Source: Nocardia colli
GTDB taxonomy: Bacteria; Actinomycetota; Actinomycetes; Mycobacteriales; Mycobacteriaceae
DNA length: 64,000 nucleotides
Direction of reading: 5' to 3'
NCBI RefSeq assembly: GCF_008704205.1
Contig: NZ_VXLC01000006.1
Location: 248,001 to 312,000, forward strand
Under the pieces are notes generated by a model. The model was not told where the DNA came from and did no database searches. It saw nothing but the letters and a program-made list of their open reading frames with translations. Positions 53,925 to 62,039 of the stretch are shown in pieces (the first letter of the stretch is position 1; each line of letters begins with the position of its first letter). Position numbers and translations under genes: made by a program.

Positions 53925-54851
53925 TTGGCGCACAACGAGATCAAGACAGTTGCAGTACTGGGCGGCACAGGCTGGGTGGGCAGGCATCTGTGCACGGCAC
54001 TGGCCGAGCGGGGCACGCGCGTGGTCGCGGTGGCGCGCAGCCGCACGGCGGGATTGCGGTGCGATCGGTTCGCCGCGCTCGATTTGGCCACCGCACCAGC
54101 GGCAACCACGGCGGAGCTGTTGCGGGCGGAGTCGGCCGACCTCGTGATCAACGCGACCGACGCCGCCAACGCGACCGACGGGTGGGATCGCACCGAGGCA
54201 GAACTGGTGCAGGCCAACGTTTCCCTGGTCGAACAAGTCCTGCACGCGGTGCGGGCGCAGCGTCGGCCGGTACGGGTGGTGCACATCGGCACGATGCACG
54301 AGTACTCGCCCGTGGCCTTCGGCACGCCGGTCGATGAATCGACGCCGTGTGCACCCGAATCCGTCTATGCCCGAACGAAACTCGCCGGATCGCAGGCGGT
54401 GCTGGACGCGGCGCGAACCGGCGCGGTGGACGGCATCGTGCTGCGGGCGGTGAACGTGTGCGGGCCGCACCCGTCGCCGGCCAGCCTGCCGGGGAAGCTG
54501 GTGGCGCTGCTCGCCGCGGGCACGGTGCGGCTGCCGATCGCCGAGGCGCACCGGGATTGGCTGGATGTGCGCGATCTGGCGGGCGCGGCGATAGCCGCCG
54601 CGCAACGGCCGGGCGTGACCGGAGTGGTCAACATCGGTAGCGGCCAAGCGGTGCCGATGCGCGAGTTCGTCGAAACCTTCGTCCAGGAAGCAGGTTTCCC
54701 GCTGTCCGTGGTGGAAGACACCTCGACCGCGGTACAGAGCTACGGCGGGTCGTGGTTACAGGCCGACATCCGCAAAGCCGCCGACGTGCTCGATTGGAAA
54801 CCCCGCTGGTCCCTGCGGGATTCGTTGCGGGACATGTGGGCGGCCCGGTAG
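53925..54851 (+). CDS. TDP-4-keto-sugar reductase (EvaE-like)
   Basis: 308-residue extended SDR. The Rossmann motif GGTGWVG is at about residues 13-19, and the catalytic Tyr/Lys pair is in VYARTKLAGSQ. It should reduce the C4 keto group of the branched aminosugar as the last step before transfer; the resulting C4 configuration (vancosamine versus epivancosamine) cannot be read. TTG 53925 is supported by GGAGGAG upstream. A hairpin overlapping the stop codon ends the gene. Confidence 0.9.
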   Translation: MAHNEIKTVAVLGGTGWVGRHLCTALAERGTRVVAVARSRTAGLRCDRFAALDLATAPAATTAELLRAESADLVINATDAANATDGWDRTEAELVQANVSLVEQVLHAVRAQRRPVRVVHIGTMHEYSPVAFGTPVDESTPCAPESVYARTKLAGSQAVLDAARTGAVDGIVLRAVNVCGPHPSPASLPGKLVALLAAGTVRLPIAEAHRDWLDVRDLAGAAIAAAQRPGVTGVVNIGSGQAVPMREFVETFVQEAGFPLSVVEDTSTAVQSYGGSWLQADIRKAADVLDWKPRWSLRDSLRDMWAAR

Positions 54852-54861
54852 CGGGCCGCCC
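54838..54861. terminator. Terminator at the ketoreductase stop
   Basis: Perfect 9-bp stem GGGCGGCCC/GGGCCGCCC (54838-54846 and 54853-54861), 6-base loop containing the TAG stop codon; lies between convergent genes. Confidence 0.65.
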
Positions 54862-54875
54862 AGCCGGAAAGCCCG

Positions 54876-56096
54876 TCAGCCGACCACGTGGACGTTCGGC
54901 GTGTAGAGGATCCACTTGCCGCCGGCCGCGCTGAACGCGGTCTCCTTGGCCATGATCTCCTGCGCGTGATTCCACGCGAACAGCAGCGCGTAGTCCGGGT
55001 AGGACTCCGCGAACGCCTCGGCGGGCCGCACCGGCAGGTGCGCGCCGGGAGTCACCTTGTGCTGCTTGGCCGGGGTGGTGTCGCAGACGTAGCTCACCAG
55101 GTCCGGGGTGATGCCGCAGTAGTTGGTGACGGTGGCGCTCTTCGCCGTGGCGCCGTACCCGACGACGCTGGCGCCCGCGGCCTTCAACTCGTGCAGCAAC
55201 GCGATCAGGTCGGTGCGGATCACCCCGACCGCGGTGGCGAAAGCGGCGAGCGTGGCCGGGTCGTGCAGACGCCGCGCCGACTCCTCGGCCAGCAGATCGG
55301 CCACGGCCGGGGTCGGCACGCGGGCGCCGGCGCGGGCCAGGGTGTAGCGAACCTCGCCGCCGTGCACCGCCAGCCGCTCGACATCCACCAGTTCGAAGCC
55401 GAACCGCTGGGCCATCGCGTGCACGGAGGTAGCGCTGAAGAAGTAGAAGTGCTCGTCGTAGATCTGGTCGAACGAGGTGCGTTCGACGATCTCGCCCAGG
55501 TATGGGTCCTCGAACACGAACACCCCGCCCGGGGTGAGCAGCGCGTCGAGTCCCGCGAAGATCGAGTCGACGTACGGGATGTGGCAGAACGTGTTGGCCG
55601 CGAAAACGACGTCGGCCGGGCCGTATTCGGCGCGCACCGCGGTCGCGGTGGCGGCCTCGAAGAACTCGGTGAGCACCGTGACGCCCTGGGTGCGGGCGTG
55701 GTCGGCGACGCCCGCCGAGGGCTCGACCCCGAGGTGCCGGACTCCGGCCTTCGCGATGGTGCGGAGCATGATGCCGTCGTTGCTGCCGAGTTCGACAATG
55801 AACGGATCGGTTCCGGTCAGTTCTTTTTCCAGGAATGTGTTCGCGGTGTTCTCGAAATGCTCACGCATTACCGATGAACCCGACGAGAAATACGGATAAT
55901 CGGTGTGGAACATTTTCGCCCGAGGCACTTCCTCCAGCAATTGCACCATCGTGCACGACGCACATCGACCGACCGCGAGACGGTAGAAGAACTCCTCATC
56001 CCCCTGCTCCGGGGCCCGGAAGGCATCCGACAACGGCTGCCGCCCGAAGTCGATGAACTCGATAACCACATCGCCACAGACTCGACATTCGACCAT
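54876..56096 (-). CDS. TDP-sugar C3-methyltransferase (EvaC/TylC3-like)
   Basis: 406 residues. An N-terminal zinc-binding part has C4, C7, C45 and C48 (ECRVCG and RCASC), then a SAM-binding domain (VELGSNDGIMLR) and a C-terminal domain, the three-part layout of TcaB9/EvaC/TylC3. It methylates C3 of a TDP-3-amino-4-keto sugar, producing the branch found in vancosamine. ATG 56096 gives the usual N-terminus; the frame's 23 upstream codons lack conservation. It is convergent with the ketoreductase and divergent from the GH78 gene. Confidence 0.92.
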   Translation of the reverse strand: MVECRVCGDVVIEFIDFGRQPLSDAFRAPEQGDEEFFYRLAVGRCASCTMVQLLEEVPRAKMFHTDYPYFSSGSSVMREHFENTANTFLEKELTGTDPFIVELGSNDGIMLRTIAKAGVRHLGVEPSAGVADHARTQGVTVLTEFFEAATATAVRAEYGPADVVFAANTFCHIPYVDSIFAGLDALLTPGGVFVFEDPYLGEIVERTSFDQIYDEHFYFFSATSVHAMAQRFGFELVDVERLAVHGGEVRYTLARAGARVPTPAVADLLAEESARRLHDPATLAAFATAVGVIRTDLIALLHELKAAGASVVGYGATAKSATVTNYCGITPDLVSYVCDTTPAKQHKVTPGAHLPVRPAEAFAESYPDYALLFAWNHAQEIMAKETAFSAAGGKWILYTPNVHVVG

Positions 56097-56240
56097 GTCC
56101 CGAACTGTATCCACGCCCGCGCGAAGAACGCTCGAATCCTGCTCGAACCCGGCTGCGCGAAACAATTCCGGGCACTAACATCGGCACCGACGAATTAATT
56201 TCCGGCCCGCCTGCGCGGTCGTTCGAATCGGGGAGAATGC

Positions 56241-58961
56241 ATGCCACCCAGCGGTTCTGCCGAAGTCCTTGTCGTCGGCCTCACGACGAACTATCTGGTC
56301 GATCCGTGCGGGATCGATGACCGCACACCCGCGCTCGGCTGGCGACTGGTCTCGGCCGAACGTTCTGTCTTGCAGGCGGCGTATCAGATCCGCGCCGCCT
56401 CGACGCCGCAGAACCTCGAGCTGGGCCGGCCGGACCTGTGGGATTCCGGCCGGACGGCATCGGATCAACAGGTCGGCGTCGGCTATGGCGGCCGGGCGCT
56501 GTCCGCGCGCGATCAGGTGTTCTGGCAGGTCCGGGTCTGGACCGACCGCGATCGTGAGTCGGCCTGGAGTCCAATCGCCCGCTGGGAGATCGGCCTGCTC
56601 AAGCCGGCCGATTGGACGGCGGAATGGATCACCGACTCGGTGCCGACCCGGCCGGACGGGCCGTTGCCGATCTTCGCCAAGCGTTTCGCCGCCGCGGCGC
56701 AGCGGCCGATCGAACAAGCGCGCCTTTACGTTTCGGGACTCGGCCTGTACGAGGCGCGGCTCAACGGACGCAAGGTCGGCGCGGATGTCCTGCTGCCGAG
56801 CGTCACCGATTACCGAAAGCGGGCGCTGTACAAGACCTATGACGTCACCGAACACCTGCTGACCGGCGACAACGTAGTCGGGCTGTTGATCGGCAACGGC
56901 TTCTTCAATGTGCCCGAGCGCGAAGGCCGCTACTGGGAATCGGTGACCTGGAAGAGCGGTCTCGGCGGCAGCGGGGACACGGTCCGGCTCTCCGGTGAGC
57001 CGAAAGTGATCGCGCAGTTGGAGATTCGCTACGACGACGGGACAGTCCAGCAGATATCCACCGACGCCACCTGGCAGGTCGACGACGGCCCCCTCGATTT
57101 CTCGGGCTACTACGGCGGCGAGGACTACGACGCCCGGCGCCGGCAAGCCGGCTGGGATCGACCCGAGGGCGACCATTCCGCATGGCGATCCGCCGCAGTC
57201 GCCGCCGACATACCCGCAACGCTCAGTGCGCAATTCGAACCCGCGGTCATCGAAGCGGAACGGCTGGCCGCGGTCGAGCTCACCGAACCCGAGCCAGGCG
57301 TCTACGTTTTCGATTTCGGCACCTCCTTCGTCGGCTGGCCACAGCTCGACGTGGAAGCGCCCGCCGGAACACGGATCGCGCTCTTCCCGGGCTGGTACCT
57401 CGACAACGGCCGGGTCAGCCAGAGCGGCATGGTCGGATGGGTGCCGAATGTCGTTGTCGCCGACCATTACACGGCGGCAGGCGACGGAGTCGAGACGTGG
57501 CATCCGCGCTTCACCTACCACGGATTCCGCTACCTCGAAGTGCGCGGACTGCCGGCCCCGCCGCTCTTGTCGAGCGTGACCGGGATCGCGGTGCGCGCCG
57601 GCGCCGAGACCACCGCCGAATTCGACTGCTCCGAAACACTTCTCAACGACATCGACCGCATCGCCGAGCGCAGCATGCGCAGCGCGATGATCGCGCCGAC
57701 CATGCCCACCGACCCCAACCGGGAGAAGGCCGGCTGGCAGGCCGACCGCGGGGTCGCGCTCAGCGGGGTCCACCGCTACGACTTCGCCGCCTACAACCAG
57801 GCGATGCTGCGCGACGTCTTCGACGCGCAACGCCCGGACGGCGCGCTGCCCGGCATCGTCCCCGATCCCACCGATTTCTGGTACATCGGCGACATCAACT
57901 GGACCGGCGCGCCGATCGTGCAGGCCTTCGAGAACTACCGCCGCTACGGTGACACCGCGTCGCTGCGCCGCCACTACCCGGCGATGCGGCGCTACTTCCA
58001 GCTGCTGCGATCACGCGAACAAGACGGGATGTATCCGGCGGGCGAGTTCGCGGAGGGCTACTTCGGCGACTGGATGTACCCCGGCCAGCACTGGCAACGT
58101 CCGTTCGACCCGGACAACGCCCACTTCACCCCGCCGGAATCGACTGTTGCCTGGGGATATTGGCGGATCGCCACCGCCATGGCCGGCATCGCGCAGGCCT
58201 TGGGGCACGCCGACGAGTCGCTCGAATACCGGCGCAAAGCCGAGGCGATCGCCACGCGATACCACGAGAAATTCTTCGACCCCGCCACCGCGACGTACAC
58301 GCCGGGGACGCAGACGTCGACCGCGATCGCCCTCTATATCGGCGCTCCCCCAACGCATCTGCGGGAGTCGGTGCTCGCGGCGCTGGTCGCGCAGATCCGG
58401 GAATCCGGAAACCACGTGAACGCCGGGATGATCGGGCTGGTCGCGATCGTCCGCGTGCTCACCAAGGCAGGCCTGCACGACGTGCTCTACGACGTCGCGG
58501 TCGAAACCAGTTATCCCAGTTACGGATACTGGCTCGCGCACGGCGCCACCGCGCTGCCGGAGAGCTGGGATTGGAACGGCCGCGAGGGCGTCGCGGATCT
58601 GAATATCCTCGGCGGACTGACCTCGTGGTTCACCGGCGGTCTCGGCGGCATCCGACCCGACCGCGACGCGGTCGCGTTCGACAAGATCCACATCGCCCCC
58701 GCCGTCGTGGGCTCGCTCACGAGCGTGCGCGCGACCCTGCGGACCGTGCGCGGGGAGATCATCAGCCGCTGGCAGCGCGACGGCACCGCGGTGACGCTGG
58801 AAGTCGTTGTGCCGGTGAACAGTACCGCCACCGTGGTGGTGCCGCTGCTGCGAGAGAACGCGGAAATCAAAGCGGCCGAGGAGGCGCTATTGATCGATCG
58901 GAACGACGAGTTCGCGACGTACCAGACCGGATCGGGGACGTGGACGTTCACCCAGCACTGA
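56241..58961 (+). CDS. GH78 alpha-L-rhamnosidase-like glycosidase
   Basis: 906 residues, multi-domain alpha-L-rhamnosidase: N-terminal beta domains (residues 1-370; the galactose-binding-like part carries LYVSGLGLYEARLNGRKVG), then an (alpha/alpha)6 barrel at about 455-810. The family's catalytic region appears as PTMPTDPNREKAGWQADRG (Glu in NREKAGW) and ALPESWDWNGRE. No signal peptide, so it acts inside the cell. It lies within the sugar cluster, so it may remove a deoxysugar from a glycosylated intermediate or self-inhibitory product; an ordinary catabolic role is equally possible. It ends three bases before the MarR stop codon. Confidence 0.9.
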   Translation: MPPSGSAEVLVVGLTTNYLVDPCGIDDRTPALGWRLVSAERSVLQAAYQIRAASTPQNLELGRPDLWDSGRTASDQQVGVGYGGRALSARDQVFWQVRVWTDRDRESAWSPIARWEIGLLKPADWTAEWITDSVPTRPDGPLPIFAKRFAAAAQRPIEQARLYVSGLGLYEARLNGRKVGADVLLPSVTDYRKRALYKTYDVTEHLLTGDNVVGLLIGNGFFNVPEREGRYWESVTWKSGLGGSGDTVRLSGEPKVIAQLEIRYDDGTVQQISTDATWQVDDGPLDFSGYYGGEDYDARRRQAGWDRPEGDHSAWRSAAVAADIPATLSAQFEPAVIEAERLAAVELTEPEPGVYVFDFGTSFVGWPQLDVEAPAGTRIALFPGWYLDNGRVSQSGMVGWVPNVVVADHYTAAGDGVETWHPRFTYHGFRYLEVRGLPAPPLLSSVTGIAVRAGAETTAEFDCSETLLNDIDRIAERSMRSAMIAPTMPTDPNREKAGWQADRGVALSGVHRYDFAAYNQAMLRDVFDAQRPDGALPGIVPDPTDFWYIGDINWTGAPIVQAFENYRRYGDTASLRRHYPAMRRYFQLLRSREQDGMYPAGEFAEGYFGDWMYPGQHWQRPFDPDNAHFTPPESTVAWGYWRIATAMAGIAQALGHADESLEYRRKAEAIATRYHEKFFDPATATYTPGTQTSTAIALYIGAPPTHLRESVLAALVAQIRESGNHVNAGMIGLVAIVRVLTKAGLHDVLYDVAVETSYPSYGYWLAHGATALPESWDWNGREGVADLNILGGLTSWFTGGLGGIRPDRDAVAFDKIHIAPAVVGSLTSVRATLRTVRGEIISRWQRDGTAVTLEVVVPVNSTATVVVPLLRENAEIKAAEEALLIDRNDEFATYQTGSGTWTFTQH

Positions 58962-58964
58962 ACG

Positions 58965-59435
58965 CTACGACCCCGCGTTCAACCGATCGGCCTCCGCGAC
59001 GGCGCTGGCCAGGCTGCGCTCGACGAACCGGTGCAGCACCTGCAACTCCGCGTCGGTGAAGTCGGCGAGGTCGAGATGGGTCCGGGCGGTCAGCCCCGCG
59101 TAGTAGGAGCTGACTCGCTCGAGCCCTTCCGGGGTCGGCACGACCACGACCTTGCGCCGGTCCTTCGGGTCGTGCGCGCGGGTGACGCAGCCGGCCGCCT
59201 CCAGCCGGTCGACCATCCGGGTGGCCGAACCCGCGGTGAGGCCGACGCGGGCGGCGAGCGCGCCCGGCGTGGTCGGCCCGCCCTGCTGGAGTGCGTGCAG
59301 GCAGTGGAAGTCGGTCATGATCACGCCCATCTGGGTCGCGACCAGGCTGTTGATCCGGATCAACTGCTGAATCCAGTCCGGCAGTAGCTCGATCAACGCG
59401 TTGACCTGAGGTTTCTCCTGCTGACCCATAGTCAT
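58965..59435 (-). CDS. MarR family transcriptional regulator
   Basis: 156 residues, winged-helix MarR fold. The DNA-binding part is TTPGALAARVGLTAGSATRMVDRLE followed by the wing HDPKDRRKVVVVPTPEG. It usually binds as a dimer in its own promoter and is released by phenolic or hydrophobic ligands. ATG 59435 is chosen; ATG 59429 is equally plausible and the 14 upstream codons of the frame are not. It is divergent from the SNF2 gene across 118 bases that contain spaced GCACAAT/ACACAAT repeats, and convergent with GH78. Confidence 0.9.
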   Translation of the reverse strand: MTMGQQEKPQVNALIELLPDWIQQLIRINSLVATQMGVIMTDFHCLHALQQGGPTTPGALAARVGLTAGSATRMVDRLEAAGCVTRAHDPKDRRKVVVVPTPEGLERVSSYYAGLTARTHLDLADFTDAELQVLHRFVERSLASAVAEADRLNAGS

Positions 59436-59487
59436 GTGACACGGCCCGATCCGTTGAAGTATCCTTGCGTCGCACAACTTTCACGCT

Positions 59488-59529
59488 GCACAATAATTCC
59501 AGCACACAATATCACCGCTACACAATAAT
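59488..59529. promoter_or_regulatory. Spaced CACAAT repeats between the MarR and SNF2 genes
   Basis: GCACAATAAT (59488-59497), GCACACAATAT (59502-59512) and TACACAATAAT (59519-59529), spaced 14-17 bases, with a related CGCACAAC further left at about 59471. Possibly MarR sites. Confidence 0.4.
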
Positions 59530-59553
59530 GCGGCGAGCACCCGTTGCAAGGAG

Positions 59554-61437
59554 TTGGTCCGACTGTCTGGACGAACGCAAGTTCCCCGCCTGCAGGCCAC
59601 ATTCGTCCCCGCCGAGAACGCCTTCGCCTGGTGGGGGCCCGCCGAACTGGACGAAGCCGTGCGCGAACACGGCCTGCCGACCGGACGGGTCTCAACCTGT
59701 TCGCTGGCCGCGCCCGAGGGCGGCACGGTCGTCGCCGCCGACCGGGACGTGCGGCTCATCGATCTGAACGAGGCCGTGCCCGCGCTGATCGCGCTGGACC
59801 GGCGGGCGAAGGTGGGCAAGTCGGTCAAGAGCTGGCAGGCGGCCGCCCGGCTGCTGGACGGCGACGGCGAGGACAAGGACGCCGACTTCGACGACCTGGC
59901 CGCCCGGATGCCGATCGCGGCGCACGCCGTGACCAATCCGGAGGGCGCGGCGGTGGCCGCGCCAGCCGCGCTGCTGACCCAATTCCGCAGGGCGGCAAGC
60001 ACTACCGCGACCCTCGCGGACACCGCGGTGGACGCGCAACTGCGCCCCTACCAGGTGCACGGCGTGGCCTGGCTCAACTCCCGTCCCGAACTCGGCACCG
60101 GCGGCGTGCTCGCCGACGAGATGGGCCTCGGCAAAACGTTGCAGGCCATCTGCCTGCTGGCCATCCGCCGCGCCGAACGCCCGCACCTGGTGGTCTGCCC
60201 GACCTCGCTCATCGGCAACTGGCGGCGCGAACTCGCCCGCTTCTCCCCTGCCACCCCGGTGCTGCGCTACCACGGCAGCAATCGTGACCTGCCCGAACAG
60301 TGGGAACCGGGCACCGTGGTGATCACCAGCTACCCGGTGCTGCGCAGCGACAAGCGTCTGCTGGACAACGCCTGGGACATCGTCGTGCTGGACGAGGCCC
60401 AGCAGATCAAGAACCCGGACGCGCAGGCCAGCCGGGCGGCCGCGCGGCTCACCGCGACCGTGCGGATCGCCATGACCGGCACCCCCGTGGAAAACCGGCT
60501 CGACGAACTGTGGTCGATCTTCAACGTGACCAACCCGGGCCTGCTCGGCACCCGCGGCCGGTTCCGGCAGCGGTTCGTCGCGCCGATCGAACAGCGCCGC
60601 TCCACCTCAGCCGCCGCCGCACTCAACACCCTGGTGCGCCCGCACATGCTGCGCCGCACAAAAGCATTGGTCGCCGCGGAACTGCCACCCAAGCAGTACA
60701 CCTCGATGATCTGCACGCTCACCGACGAGCAGGTGCGGTTGTATCGCGAGGCCACGGACCGGGCGTTCGACCAGGGCCTGGGCAGCGGCATCGGCCGCAG
60801 CGGCCGGGTGCTGGCGCTGCTGACCGCGCTCAAGCAGATCTGCAATCACCCGGCGCACTACCTCGAGGACGGTCCCGCGGGTCCGGGCCGGTCGGGCAAG
60901 TTCGACCGGGCCACCGAGATGTTGTCCGAGATCGTCGACGACGGCGACCGCGCCCTGGTGTTCACCCAGTACCGCATCATGGGCGAGCTGCTCTCGACGT
61001 CGCTGGGCAAGACGCTGGGCACCGGCCCGGTGCCGTTTCTGCACGGCGGGCTCTCCGGCGACAAGCGCGACGAAATGGTCCGGGCCTTCCAGGAGGACGA
61101 CGACTCGCCGCCGGTGCTGCTGCTGAGTCTGCGCGCGGCCGGCTTCGGGCTCAACCTGACCAGGGCCGCGCATGTGATGCACTACGACCGCTGGTGGAAC
61201 CCGGCCGTCGAGGAGCAGGCCACCGACCGCGCCCACCGCATCGGCCAGCAGCGCACGCTCAACGTGTACACGCTGGTCTCCGGCGGCACGATCGAGGACC
61301 ACATCGCGCAGATGCACGACGCCAAGCGCGGCATGGCCGACGTCGTCGTCGGCGGCGACACCGAGGCCGCGCTGGCCAAACTGTCCGACGACGAGCTGCA
61401 CGCCGTCCTCGATCTCGACCTGGGAGCGATCTCGTGA
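59554..61437 (+). CDS. SNF2-family helicase-like ATPase
   Basis: About 627 residues. An N-terminal SNF2_N extension (1-140) is followed by two RecA-like domains: motif I DEMGLGKTLQA at about 189-199, motif II DEAQ in VVLDEAQQIKNP, motif III MTGTPVENRLDELW, and in the second domain LRAAGFGLNLTRA and TDRAHRIGQQRTLNVY (motif VI). It is a DNA-dependent translocase, probably for chromatin/DNA repair or transcription. The start is uncertain: TTG 59554 lies right behind AAGGAG; a CTG nine bases on would be better spaced. It is coupled to the SWIM gene (TGA/ATG overlap), a pair common in actinobacteria and probably unrelated to the sugar cluster. Confidence 0.92.
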   Translation: MVRLSGRTQVPRLQATFVPAENAFAWWGPAELDEAVREHGLPTGRVSTCSLAAPEGGTVVAADRDVRLIDLNEAVPALIALDRRAKVGKSVKSWQAAARLLDGDGEDKDADFDDLAARMPIAAHAVTNPEGAAVAAPAALLTQFRRAASTTATLADTAVDAQLRPYQVHGVAWLNSRPELGTGGVLADEMGLGKTLQAICLLAIRRAERPHLVVCPTSLIGNWRRELARFSPATPVLRYHGSNRDLPEQWEPGTVVITSYPVLRSDKRLLDNAWDIVVLDEAQQIKNPDAQASRAAARLTATVRIAMTGTPVENRLDELWSIFNVTNPGLLGTRGRFRQRFVAPIEQRRSTSAAAALNTLVRPHMLRRTKALVAAELPPKQYTSMICTLTDEQVRLYREATDRAFDQGLGSGIGRSGRVLALLTALKQICNHPAHYLEDGPAGPGRSGKFDRATEMLSEIVDDGDRALVFTQYRIMGELLSTSLGKTLGTGPVPFLHGGLSGDKRDEMVRAFQEDDDSPPVLLLSLRAAGFGLNLTRAAHVMHYDRWWNPAVEEQATDRAHRIGQQRTLNVYTLVSGGTIEDHIAQMHDAKRGMADVVVGGDTEAALAKLSDDELHAVLDLDLGAIS

Positions 61438-61994
61438 TGCCCGCCGAATTCGGCGCCACCCCCTGGGGGCGCGCCTGGACCCGCATCGTCGAGTCCACCA
61501 CCGCCGCCGTCCCGAATCCGTTGCTGCCCAAGGCACGCAGCGTCGCACGCAACCACGGCGCCACCCTCACCACCGAGGTCGGCGTGGTCACCGCGAAGGT
61601 GATCGTGTCCGGCACCGAGGCCACCGTCCGGATCGAGTTACCGCGCTGGCCCGAGGAGACCAAGCGCGACGCCGAGCGGCTGATCGCCAAGTCGCTGGCG
61701 GCCAACCCCGGCCTGGCCACCGGCGATCTGCCGGACAGCTTGGAGGCCGAATTCGCCGCCGCGGGAATCACTTTCGCGGTTCCGCTGGCCGAACAGGTGG
61801 CGACCTGCGACTGCCGGACCCGCAAGCGGCCGTGCGTGCACATCCTGGCCGGGCTGTACGCGTTGTCGATGCGGGTGGACGAACGACCGCGGCTGGCCGT
61901 CGAATTGCGGATGGACAGCACGGCGGTGACCGAAGAGCCCGACCCGGACTGGATCCCGCTGACCGGGCTGGACGCGGCGAGCTTCTACGGCTGA
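61437..61994 (+). CDS. SWIM zinc-finger protein
   Basis: 185 residues; ATG 61437 overlaps the SNF2 stop codon (GTG 61434 is also possible). The SWIM finger CDCRTRKRPCVHILAGLYAL, with CxCx6CxH ligands, is at about residues 124-143; the N-terminal part (WGRAWTRIVES) is the family's usual start. SWIM fingers mediate DNA or protein contacts, and here the protein is the constant partner of the SNF2 ATPase. A 14-bp hairpin follows. Confidence 0.93.
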   Translation: MPAEFGATPWGRAWTRIVESTTAAVPNPLLPKARSVARNHGATLTTEVGVVTAKVIVSGTEATVRIELPRWPEETKRDAERLIAKSLAANPGLATGDLPDSLEAEFAAAGITFAVPLAEQVATCDCRTRKRPCVHILAGLYALSMRVDERPRLAVELRMDSTAVTEEPDPDWIPLTGLDAASFYG

Positions 61995-62001
61995 TCGAAA
62001 A

Positions 62002-62034
62002 GGCCCGGCCGCCCCGATGCGGGGCGGCCGGGCC
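62002..62034. terminator. Terminator between SWIM and FAD-oxidase genes
   Basis: Perfect 14-bp stem GGCCCGGCCGCCCC/GGGGCGGCCGGGCC (62002-62015, 62021-62034), loop GATGC, between convergent stop codons. Confidence 0.85.
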
Positions 62035-62039
62035 GGGTC

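Noticed and set aside
51153..54647. 1,164-codon open frame running antisense to the MFS gene and across other genes
   Set aside because: Spans several real genes on both strands; Arg/Gln/His-rich composition typical of a shadow frame.
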